Source of the DNA: Candidatus Krumholzibacteriia bacterium
GTDB taxonomy: Bacteria > Krumholzibacteriota > Krumholzibacteriia > LZORAL124-64-63
Length of the DNA: 8,025 nt
Direction: 5' to 3'
Assembly (NCBI GenBank): GCA_030643455.1
Contig: DAOWLV010000125.1
Coordinates: 1 to 8,025, forward strand
Shown here: one piece after another, positions 1 to 6,806 of the stretch
Layout: each line of letters opens with the position of its first letter
Position numbering within the stretch: the first letter of the stretch is position 1
The notes under the pieces: generated by a model
What the model saw: only the letters and a program-made list of their open reading frames with translations
What the model was told of the DNA's origin: nothing
Databases searched by the model: none
Program-made: the position numbers and the translations under genes

Positions 1-40
1 ATCGCCAATTGTTCAGGGCTGAAAAATGGATTTTCCAAGA

Positions 41-46
41 AAGGGG
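41..46 (+). promoter_or_regulatory. Ribosome binding site AAGGGG of the first gene
   Basis: AAGGGG ends 9 nt before the ATG at 56. It supports that start over the in-frame ATG at 26, which would put ten charged or polar residues in front of a normal MKK signal peptide. Only 55 nt of upstream sequence is available and no convincing promoter is visible there. Confidence 0.6.
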
Positions 47-55
47 AATCGGAAC

Positions 56-688
56 ATGAAGAAGTTGCTTTTTGCTGTATCTGCGCTGGCCGCGCTTGCT
101 CTGCTGGCTCCCAGCACGGGTTTTGCCCAGCATATGCACCCCAACCAGGTCGGGCTCTGGGAGTTCTCCGACGGTACCGGCGCCAATGGTACTTTCGTCG
201 TTGGAGATCCCGTGGTTGTATTTCTGGTTTTGCTCAAGCCGGAAAAAGACGGGATTCCCTATGACACGATCAACGCCTTCGAATGCCAGTTGAACTTCAA
301 CCCTGCCGGCAACCTGTTCAAGCTGGGAGAGGTTTTCCCTCCCCAGGCCATCAATGTCGGTGACAATAATAACATCGGTCTGGGTTACCTGGAATACATC
401 GTGGGCCTGGGTTCTGACTATCCGGTTACCGCCGAGTCGGTCGACCTGCTCGCGATCAACTTCATGCACACCGCGCTGGGTCAGATTGATGTCAGCCTGT
501 CCCCGACCTCCCATCCCGGTATTGCGGGTCATATGGCCTACCAGTCTGTTGAGGGAGATCTGCGGATCATGTACTCGGCCGGCGGAGAAGATGGCAACCC
601 CGACGACATTCCCGTGTGGGTCTTCGATGGTGCGGCAACGCCCATCGAGACCGAATCCTTCGGTTCGGTCAAGGCGCTTTTCCGTTAG
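56..688 (+). CDS. Secreted cohesin-like beta-sandwich protein, function unknown
   Basis: This is an exported protein of 210 residues that I cannot assign to a named family with certainty. Residues 1-24 form a clear signal peptide: MKK, a hydrophobic Ala/Leu core, and a cleavage site after GFA (A24), giving a mature protein of about 186 residues. Residues 45-175 alternate hydrophobic strands with Gly/Asn/Pro turns (VVGDPVVVFLVLLKP, AFECQLNFNP, SVDLLAINFMHT, GQIDVSLSP). This is reminiscent of cohesin-type or Ig-like sandwiches, where a 'function as polypeptide binding module' is known, but the similarity is by pattern only. There is one cysteine in the mature part (C77), so no disulfide. An acidic stretch (GGEDGNPDDIP) leads to a short tail ending SFGSVKALFR. 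The start at 56 is preferred over an in-frame ATG at 26 because it begins the signal peptide and has AAGGGG at 41-46. A hairpin terminator follows, so it ends its transcription unit. Confidence 0.82.
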   Translation: MKKLLFAVSALAALALLAPSTGFAQHMHPNQVGLWEFSDGTGANGTFVVGDPVVVFLVLLKPEKDGIPYDTINAFECQLNFNPAGNLFKLGEVFPPQAINVGDNNNIGLGYLEYIVGLGSDYPVTAESVDLLAINFMHTALGQIDVSLSPTSHPGIAGHMAYQSVEGDLRIMYSAGGEDGNPDDIPVWVFDGAATPIETESFGSVKALFR

Positions 689-734
689 GGTTTCTGTCTG
701 ATGAAGACCGGTTGGATTCCGGTTCGACGATTGC

Positions 735-767
735 CGAAAGGGGCGGGCCAACCCGCCCCTTTCGTTT
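735..767 (+). terminator. Intrinsic terminator after the secreted-protein gene
   Basis: This is a perfect 13-bp inverted repeat, with arms at 735-747 and 752-764 and a CCAA loop at 748-751. The stem is GC-rich in its upper part (GGGGCGGG/CCCGCCCC) with A:T pairs near its base, followed by TTT at 765-767. It begins 46 nt after the stop of the upstream gene and ends before the next promoter. The T-tract is short and interrupted, so termination efficiency is uncertain, but the position and stem quality make a terminator the best reading. Confidence 0.8.
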
Positions 768-805
768 GCCTGGCGGATCCATGACCGATTTATGGGGGCA
801 AGTCA

Positions 806-834
806 TTGACCCGGTTCCCATTCAGTCATATAAT
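806..834 (+). promoter_or_regulatory. Sigma-70-type promoter for the C25 protease gene
   Basis: TTGACC at 806-811 (five of six matches to TTGACA) and a perfect TATAAT at 829-834 are separated by exactly 17 bp. Transcription would start near 840-842, leaving a leader of about 63 nt before the ATG at 905. A small GCCC/GGGC hairpin (843-846 with 851-854) would lie at the very 5' end of the transcript. The promoter follows the terminator directly, so the protease is transcribed separately from the upstream gene. This is a strong match by eye for primary-sigma promoters; Bacteroidota-type promoters with a TAnnTTTG -7 box look different. Confidence 0.75.
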
Positions 835-893
835 GAATGTATGCCCAACCGGGCTGTGCCTGCCCCTGATCGATTATTCAGCAATTTCTGTCC

Positions 894-898
894 GGGAG
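894..898 (+). promoter_or_regulatory. Ribosome binding site GGGAG fixing the protease start
   Basis: GGGAG ends 6 nt before the ATG at 905. The reading frame stays open upstream to a TTG at 806 and an ATG at 833, but both lie inside the promoter elements and so cannot be in the transcript from that promoter. The ATG at 905 is therefore the start that agrees with the promoter, the ribosome binding site and the signal peptide. Confidence 0.65.
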
Positions 899-904
899 AC
901 CAGA

Positions 905-3900
905 ATGGGTGGTTCCGTGTATCGTCTGACAGCTTTGGCCCGTAAGGGGAGCCTGATCTCGATTATTTGGCGTGGGGGGCTTTTCGGGTTTCTCGTGATG
1001 AGCCTGTCCCTGCCTCCGGTTGTTTTTTCTGCCGAATCTTCCTCGGTGAAAAACGTGGCAGGGGTTTCCCTCCTGACCAGCGGGCCCGAAGCGCTTCGTT
1101 TCACCCTGAGCGGGCTCGAGCCCGTCTGGACGCCACGTACCGTCGGTGACCCGGCGGTCACCCTGTATGATGTCAACATGGGGGGCTTTGTTCCGTCAGG
1201 CGAGCCGGGCCACCCAAGATTGCCCCGGACCGGTGGGTGGGTGGTGGTTCCCCCCGGGACCCGGCCGGAATTGAAGATCATTCAGGAGCAATGGAATCCC
1301 GCGGGTGATCGTCCCCTGATGGTCGAGGGTGTGCCGGTCATCATTTTGGGCGCTGAATCCTGGGAAAATTCCGCTTCCGAAATCCTGGTGCTGCCAGGTC
1401 AGGAACCACCCGCGGAGGCCATTATCCCACCCCACGGCATGGATGCTCTTGCCCGCCGCGGCACCGCTTCCGGTCCAGTCGCGGTGACCCTGGGCGAGGT
1501 GTCCTGGTGGCGCGGCCGTCGCATCATGTCCTACCAGGTGACACCGGTCCGTCACGACGCCGCCGGCAGGGCGAATCAGGTGCTGGCCGGCGGCACCTGG
1601 GAAATCCGTTTTGTGCCCGATGACTCCGCCGGTCGGTCCATTAACGACGTGCATGCCCGCAAGTCATCGACCCGCAATGACGACAGGTTCGGCGGCATCT
1701 TCCTGAACAAAGAACTGCTTTCCCAGTTGCCAACCGAAGCTGCCTACCAGGGGGTTGATTTCTCTTTCTTCGAGGAGACCGACAGATCCGGTCTGGACAA
1801 GGTGAGGGGCGCCAGGGCCGGGACCCTGCTGGGACCTGAAACCCGGCTCGCGGTCTGGAAGACCGGACTTGTGCGGGTGACCTATGCCAGGTTGAGTGCG
1901 AGGGGCCTGCTGCCCTCGGGTCCGATCGGTGAGGATCAGATTCGACTCTACCAGCGCCGATATGTTCCGGCTCTCGACGACGGGTCAGGACAGGCTCCGT
2001 ACCTGGAGGTCGAGGTGCCCATCCACATGGTCGGGGAGGGGGACAATTTCGACGGGGACGATTTTTTTGTCTTCTACGGTCTGCGCTCACGGGACGACGG
2101 ATCCCATGTCGCGGATCTCGGGAACGGACCGGAAACAATTCCAGGTTGCGGCGATGAATGGGAGATGAACAACCAGGCCAATCTCTACTGGCTTGCCGCC
2201 AGCGAAGCCGAACCGGGCCAGCCCTGGCTGCGGATGGCAACGACCACCTTGCCGGCCTCGACCGGCACCCCCCTGCCAGGTTATCGTCGCACGGATCACA
2301 TCGAGGAACAGCTGGCTTTCCGGGAAAACCTGCCCAGGGGCCATACTGATCGGGTGTATTACAACACCTATCGCTCGGTGGACGTCAGGGTGGGGATCAA
2401 TCCCCTGTGGGCCCCGGATCCTGCCGGAAGTGACGTGGATATCGTGCTCGGTGTCGTGGGCAAGAACCAGGTGTCCCGGCCCCTCCGTTTCGAATTGATC
2501 ACCGACTCGAGCCTGACCACCCACCTGGGGGATTATGACATTGCGAATATTTACGAGGATACCCTCCGTTATTCCGTGCCTTCTTCGGCCATCGCGGGGG
2601 GCTTTGCCGAAATCCGCATGTATAATCCCATTTTTGTCAGCTGGGTCTACAGTTTCATGAATTGGGTGGAGATCTCGTACGATGCCCTCTACCAGGCGAC
2701 CAGGGACAAGATCACCTTCCATTGCGGTGCGGACCTTGGGCCGCGGCCGGTGGAAGTGACGGGCTTTCCTTCCGCGGATATCGGCCTGATCGAAGTGACG
2801 GACCCGCGGCGCCCGGTGGTGGTGGAACTCGGCGGCGCCAATATCACCACGTCCGATGACGTGACCTGGACCCTGTCGATCATGCCGGACCAGACCGGAC
2901 CCACCCGCTCCTTCGAAGCGGTGGGGGATTTCTCCACCGACGGCGTCGTCGAATTCCCCTCCCACCTGTCGTCCGTGGCAATGGATCCGACCAATCCCAC
3001 CGAACTGGCGGGACAGGACCCCGATCTGATCGTGATCACCCATCCCGATTTTCGGGCCGCGCTGGATCGGTGGATCGAGCACCGGATAAACCGGGCCGGA
3101 GGGAACCTCACCGTCCATGTGGTCGAGGTGGAAGACCTTTTCGACTGGTACAGTGGCGGGCTGAAGGATCCCTGGGCACTCAAGCGCTTCATGAGGCACG
3201 CCATCACCCGCTGGAACAGCTGGGCCCTGACAGTCGTGGGGGATGCGAATGAAAACGTCCGTGAACTGGGCGTGCTGCCTTCCGCTCGTGCCTGGTCCAA
3301 GGACTGGGTGCCGACTCATTACCACGTGCAACAAGCGGCGGGCAACTTCGAACCGGAGCTGATGGCGACAGACAAGTGGTACGTCACCCTGGATTCGGGC
3401 AACAACTATCCGGAGGATCTTTTCCCTACCGATGTGGAGGCCCCCTGGGCCATGTACTCCGGTCGGTTCCCCTGCAACTCGGTGACTGAACTGAACATCA
3501 TGATCGACAAGGTCATGCTGGTGGAAAACGTGGAGGCCGGCCAGACGTGGCGAAGCAAGGGCATCTTCTTCGCGGATGACCGGTGGTCCAACGGGTACGG
3601 AGCGGAAGCCCTCGACACCCTGATCTACAAGTACAACGAAACCGTGTTCGCGACCAGCGAGCGGGATTCCCTGGCCCGCCTGTGGCGAAGCGCTTCGGCG
3701 GTGGCCCTGGACAGTGTGGTGGTTCTGTTGGAAACCACGCTGGATGAAGAGATGCCCTATGATCCGCCCCCTCCCACACCCCCGCCCCGCGACCTGAGTG
3801 ATGTCCGGGCCATGACCAGCGTCGTATCCACCCCGGTTTTGCTTGCCAAGCTCAGCGAAGGTGGCCTGGTGGCCCATTACCAGGGTCATGCGAACCCTTA

Positions 3901-5341
3901 TGTGCTGGCTTCGGAATACTGGATTGAGGACCGGAACGACGGCGTGGGGCGCCAGGATGTCGCCAAGATCGGCAACATCGATAAACCCTGGGTTTTCATG
4001 GGGTTGGGTTGTCACATCGCCGATTGGGCCCAGAATACCGTCCTGTCCAGCACGCGGGCGCAGGAACCATCCATCTCCGAGAAATTCCTCTTGCGGTCGC
4101 GGGCCGCCGCTTCGGCCTCCTATGCCAGTTCGGGCTATGAATACATCTCCCAGAACAGACTGTTCGGGGAGTACATCTTCCGGCGCTGGATGATCAATCC
4201 TCCCGCGGTGCGCTCGGTGGGCGCCGGCGCCGCCATGCGCAGCCAGTGGGTACTGGGGGAGTTGATGTGGGCGTCCGAGGCCGACATCTATGCGGTGAAC
4301 CGGGGCGCTTTTGTCCAGGAAATGGTTTCCCAGTACGTCCTTCTCGGCGATCCCCTGATGAGGCTGGACGCGGGCGAGGCGCAGGTCACCGCCACGCTGG
4401 TCGGGTCCCCGGATGTGGATATCTCGGGCGAAGCGGAAATCTTCGCCACCGATGAAACCAACGTTCGCACGGTCACACTGACGGCCAGGGATGAGGCCGG
4501 CATCGACCACATCAAGGTCGTGGACTCCGCCGGTCAGGATCTGACCGCGGGCATCGTCACCGAAACCCTTCCTCCCGGGGCGACCAACCACCAGCTGGTG
4601 AACTACAGCCTGCAGGTGCCTGTGCTGCCCTATGACCACGACCTGACGGTCAAGGTTTGGGACACGGGCGGGCCCCTGGAAACGGACCGGCATTATGAAC
4701 TCGTTCTGAAGATGCCCCAGACAGCGGTTTTCTCGGTCGGTGGTAGCGCCATCGATCCGACAACCTTTGTTTTTCCCGCTGAAACCCCGCTCAGATTCAA
4801 CACACAGATCAACAGTGCGGCCTGGCTGCTGGGTTACGACCCGAACGCCGACTTCGCCCTGGAAAGCGAAACCCTCATCCTGGAGGATGTGGATTTTCTG
4901 TTGAACAAGAATCAGCAACTGGCGGTGGATTTCACGGCCACGTCACCGACGCAGAATCCGGATGACCAGCACCTTGTGGTGCTGACGATCGACGGCTACC
5001 CGACCGAACTGATACTTCAGGAGGGTTCCGGGACCCCCGTCAGTCAGGCCATCGGCAAGGTCTACAATTTTCCCAACCCCATGCAGCAGAGCACCCGGTT
5101 CGTGTTCGAAAGCGGACTGGCCGGCGGGTCCGGCACAATCCGGGTCTTTTCGGTCGCCGGTCGTCCCGTGGTCCGCATTGCTTTCCAGTTCACCGGCGGT
5201 GGGTCTGGGGTCGTGGACTGGGACGGGCGGGACAATGCCGGGGATGAAATGGCCAACGGAACCTATCTGTACCGGGTGGAGATCGATACCAGCGAAGGTC
5301 TTGTCGTCAGCGACATGCAGCGGCTCGTGATGATGCGTTGA
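905..5341 (+). CDS. Gingipain-family (C25) cysteine protease, PorU-like, with FlgD-like C-terminal domain
   Basis: This is a predicted exported cysteine endopeptidase of 1478 residues. Residues 1-43 are a signal peptide (basic start, hydrophobic GLFGFLVMSLSLPPVVFSA). A C25-propeptide-like part follows, with GEPGHPRLPRTGGWVVVPPG. Residues 315-393 resemble the PorU N-terminal region (VWKTGLVRVTYARL, then DGDDFFVFYGL). The catalytic domain spans about 705-1155: it opens with DLIVIT, the likely catalytic His is H995 in HYQGHANP, the likely nucleophile is C1036 in GLGCHIADWA, and it closes with LLGDPLMRL. Ig-like segments occupy about 1158-1382. Residues 1383-1478 (YNFPNP, then WDGRDNAGDEMANGTYLYRVE) form a FlgD/type-IX-sorting-like beta domain. 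In Bacteroidota, C25 members are either secreted gingipains or the PorU sortase that cleaves sorting domains and attaches cargo at the cell surface. Length and layout favour a PorU-like or surface protease, but which of the two cannot be settled here. Odd points are GHA for the usual GHG and a proline-rich loop at 953-963. It has its own promoter. Confidence 0.88.
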   Translation: MGGSVYRLTALARKGSLISIIWRGGLFGFLVMSLSLPPVVFSAESSSVKNVAGVSLLTSGPEALRFTLSGLEPVWTPRTVGDPAVTLYDVNMGGFVPSGEPGHPRLPRTGGWVVVPPGTRPELKIIQEQWNPAGDRPLMVEGVPVIILGAESWENSASEILVLPGQEPPAEAIIPPHGMDALARRGTASGPVAVTLGEVSWWRGRRIMSYQVTPVRHDAAGRANQVLAGGTWEIRFVPDDSAGRSINDVHARKSSTRNDDRFGGIFLNKELLSQLPTEAAYQGVDFSFFEETDRSGLDKVRGARAGTLLGPETRLAVWKTGLVRVTYARLSARGLLPSGPIGEDQIRLYQRRYVPALDDGSGQAPYLEVEVPIHMVGEGDNFDGDDFFVFYGLRSRDDGSHVADLGNGPETIPGCGDEWEMNNQANLYWLAASEAEPGQPWLRMATTTLPASTGTPLPGYRRTDHIEEQLAFRENLPRGHTDRVYYNTYRSVDVRVGINPLWAPDPAGSDVDIVLGVVGKNQVSRPLRFELITDSSLTTHLGDYDIANIYEDTLRYSVPSSAIAGGFAEIRMYNPIFVSWVYSFMNWVEISYDALYQATRDKITFHCGADLGPRPVEVTGFPSADIGLIEVTDPRRPVVVELGGANITTSDDVTWTLSIMPDQTGPTRSFEAVGDFSTDGVVEFPSHLSSVAMDPTNPTELAGQDPDLIVITHPDFRAALDRWIEHRINRAGGNLTVHVVEVEDLFDWYSGGLKDPWALKRFMRHAITRWNSWALTVVGDANENVRELGVLPSARAWSKDWVPTHYHVQQAAGNFEPELMATDKWYVTLDSGNNYPEDLFPTDVEAPWAMYSGRFPCNSVTELNIMIDKVMLVENVEAGQTWRSKGIFFADDRWSNGYGAEALDTLIYKYNETVFATSERDSLARLWRSASAVALDSVVVLLETTLDEEMPYDPPPPTPPPRDLSDVRAMTSVVSTPVLLAKLSEGGLVAHYQGHANPYVLASEYWIEDRNDGVGRQDVAKIGNIDKPWVFMGLGCHIADWAQNTVLSSTRAQEPSISEKFLLRSRAAASASYASSGYEYISQNRLFGEYIFRRWMINPPAVRSVGAGAAMRSQWVLGELMWASEADIYAVNRGAFVQEMVSQYVLLGDPLMRLDAGEAQVTATLVGSPDVDISGEAEIFATDETNVRTVTLTARDEAGIDHIKVVDSAGQDLTAGIVTETLPPGATNHQLVNYSLQVPVLPYDHDLTVKVWDTGGPLETDRHYELVLKMPQTAVFSVGGSAIDPTTFVFPAETPLRFNTQINSAAWLLGYDPNADFALESETLILEDVDFLLNKNQQLAVDFTATSPTQNPDDQHLVVLTIDGYPTELILQEGSGTPVSQAIGKVYNFPNPMQQSTRFVFESGLAGGSGTIRVFSVAGRPVVRIAFQFTGGGSGVVDWDGRDNAGDEMANGTYLYRVEIDTSEGLVVSDMQRLVMMR

Positions 5342-5349
5342 CTTTACCC

Positions 5350-5364
5350 CCTGCCGGTGGCAGG
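5350..5364 (+). other. Small intergenic hairpin between protease and SpoIID genes
   Basis: CCTGCC (5350-5355) and GGCAGG (5359-5364) form a 6-bp stem with a 3-nt loop, 9 nt after the protease stop. There is no T-tract after it (TTGGCTTTCATT). It may be a weak terminator, an mRNA 3'-end stabiliser or chance. The gap to the next gene is only 49 bp and holds no recognisable promoter, so read-through from the protease gene is plausible. Confidence 0.3.
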
Positions 5365-5390
5365 TTGGCTTTCATTCTGGAAGGGGTGAT

Positions 5391-6806
5391 ATGAGACGGA
5401 TCTCAACGCTGCACGACTTTTTTGCCAGGGACGGCCTCGTCCCATTGCGTCTTGCCTTGACGAGCCTGGTAGTGACGAGTCTGGTAGGGATGTGCTTCGG
5501 GCTGGGCGCCTGTGCCGGGCCCAAACGCACCCAGCCCGTGGATACCGAACCACGGCCTGACCCCGTACCGACCGATGGGACACCGACCCTGCTGGGGGTC
5601 GGTCTTCTCGAAAATCAAAACACCCTGGAAATATCTGCCAACGGAGGTGCGCTGGTCCTGGACGGCACCAGCGGGCGTCGCCTGGCCCGTCTGGACGGGT
5701 CGGACCAGGTGGTCTGTTCGCGGTCCGGGCATCAGGTGGCCTGGCGGGTGGCCGGTTTGCATGGCACTTCCGATTCGGTGATCCTCCAACCAGTGGATCC
5801 CGGGCACCGGGTGATCCATGGTGAATCAGAATTCCGGGGGGATTTCCTGGTCCGGCCTACCCCTGGTGGCGGGGGATTGACCCTGGTCAACAACCTGGAC
5901 CTGGAGTCGTATCTCCTGGGAGTCGTTCCCTGGGAAATCGGGCGCCATGATCGCAATCGCCTGGCCGCCCTGGAGGCTCAGGCGGTGGCCGCCCGCACCT
6001 ACACCCTTTCCCATCTCGGCACCCGCAAGAGCCGCGGTTTCGATGTTTACGCCAGTGTCCTGGACCAGGTCTACAAGGGAGCCGTCGATGAGGATCCCCT
6101 CTGCAATTTCGCGGTGGAAAATACCGCAGGTCTGGTATTGCGCTTCGAAGACCAGGAAATTGAAGCCTTCTACAGTGCCTGCTGCGGAGGCGTGTCCAGC
6201 AACATCGAAGAAGTCTGGCCGCGGGATCCCAAGCCCTACCTGATCAGCCATCCTGACAGTCCAAAGGGAGGAGGGGATGCCTACTGCTCCACCTCCAGCC
6301 ATTTCCACTGGCGGGAAGTCTGGACCGTGGGCCAGCTGGAAGAGATCATGCGGCGAAGCCTGCCTGAATATGTGGAGTACATCACCCAGCCGGGACGGTC
6401 CGAATGGGCGGGTCCGGTATTTTCGCCCCGGGACGGGTCGGCCTCGGTTGACAAACCCGGCCGGTTGAGAAATCTGGAAATCCTCGCCAGGACTACCAGC
6501 GGGCGGGTGGCAAAACTCGCCGTCACCACCGATGCGGGAGTCTACCACGTGCGGGGAGACCGGGTGCGGTGGGTACTCAAACCCGCGGATGGAAACCCTT
6601 TCATCCTGCGTAGCGCGATGTTCGAGGTGGAACTGGTCAGGGATGGGGACCGTCTGGTGGAGGTGGCGACCCGGGGCCGGGGGTACGGTCATGGAATCGG
6701 TTTGTGTCAGACCGGAGCACTGGTCATGGCGGAACAGGGAAAAAGCGTGAAGGCAATCCTGGACCATTATTACCCCGGGGCCGAGTTGACCAAGGTAGGC
6801 CGATGA
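5391..6806 (+). CDS. SpoIID/LytB-domain lipoprotein, putative lytic transglycosylase
   Basis: This is a 471-residue protein of the SpoIID/LytB family. Studied members (SpoIID of sporulating Firmicutes) are lytic transglycosylases that cut peptidoglycan glycan strands lacking stem peptides; LytB-type members enhance amidases. A hydrophobic segment (21-40) ends in a lipobox, LGAC, with C41 as probable lipid anchor, followed by a Pro/Asp/Thr-rich linker to about 65. Family motifs then come in order: NNLDLESYLLGVVPWEIG (167-184, with E182 at the catalytic Glu position), AQAVAARTY (196-204), DQVYKG (225-230), AFYSACCGG (259-267) and GYGHGIGLCQTGA (431-443). The Cys/His loop before QVYKG in many relatives is replaced by FDVYASVLD. 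AAGGGG at 5381-5386 lies 4 nt before the start. The stop overlaps the following NagZ-like gene, which fits a joint role in wall turnover. No sporulation genes are seen, so a vegetative envelope function is inferred. Family assignment is secure; exact substrate is not. Confidence 0.9.
   Translation: MRRISTLHDFFARDGLVPLRLALTSLVVTSLVGMCFGLGACAGPKRTQPVDTEPRPDPVPTDGTPTLLGVGLLENQNTLEISANGGALVLDGTSGRRLARLDGSDQVVCSRSGHQVAWRVAGLHGTSDSVILQPVDPGHRVIHGESEFRGDFLVRPTPGGGGLTLVNNLDLESYLLGVVPWEIGRHDRNRLAALEAQAVAARTYTLSHLGTRKSRGFDVYASVLDQVYKGAVDEDPLCNFAVENTAGLVLRFEDQEIEAFYSACCGGVSSNIEEVWPRDPKPYLISHPDSPKGGGDAYCSTSSHFHWREVWTVGQLEEIMRRSLPEYVEYITQPGRSEWAGPVFSPRDGSASVDKPGRLRNLEILARTTSGRVAKLAVTTDAGVYHVRGDRVRWVLKPADGNPFILRSAMFEVELVRDGDRLVEVATRGRGYGHGIGLCQTGALVMAEQGKSVKAILDHYYPGAELTKVGR
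6792..6799 (+). promoter_or_regulatory. Ribosome binding site of the GH3 gene inside the SpoIID gene
   Basis: AAGGTAGG sits in the last codons of the SpoIID gene and ends 3 nt before the ATG at 6803 (7 nt from the AAGG core). It supports independent or re-initiating translation of the overlapping gene and fixes its start at the ATGA overlap. Confidence 0.55.

Noticed and set aside
1..25. Possible promoter elements for the first gene
   Set aside because: Only 55 nt of upstream sequence is present and no pair of -35/-10 boxes with acceptable spacing stands out; the promoter probably lies outside the window.
26..55. N-terminal extension of the first gene from the ATG at 26
   Set aside because: It would add ten residues (MDFPRKGNRN) ahead of a typical MKK signal peptide; the ATG at 56 has a clearer ribosome binding site.
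616..945. A 109-codon plus-strand frame bridging the first intergenic region
   Set aside because: It runs through the terminator hairpin and the promoter, overlaps both flanking genes, and has no signal peptide, domain or ribosome binding site.
2087..4918. A 943-codon open frame on the minus strand, inside the C25 gene
   Set aside because: Its codons coincide exactly with the sense codons, so it is open only because the protease gene has no TTA, CTA or TCA codons over this stretch. The translation is rich in His, Gly, Arg and Gln with no recognisable domain, whereas the sense strand shows clear C25 motifs.
5342..5390. Promoter for the SpoIID-NagZ pair in the 49-bp gap
   Set aside because: No -35/-10 pair is visible; transcription may read through from the protease gene or start inside its 3' part, but I cannot point to a site.
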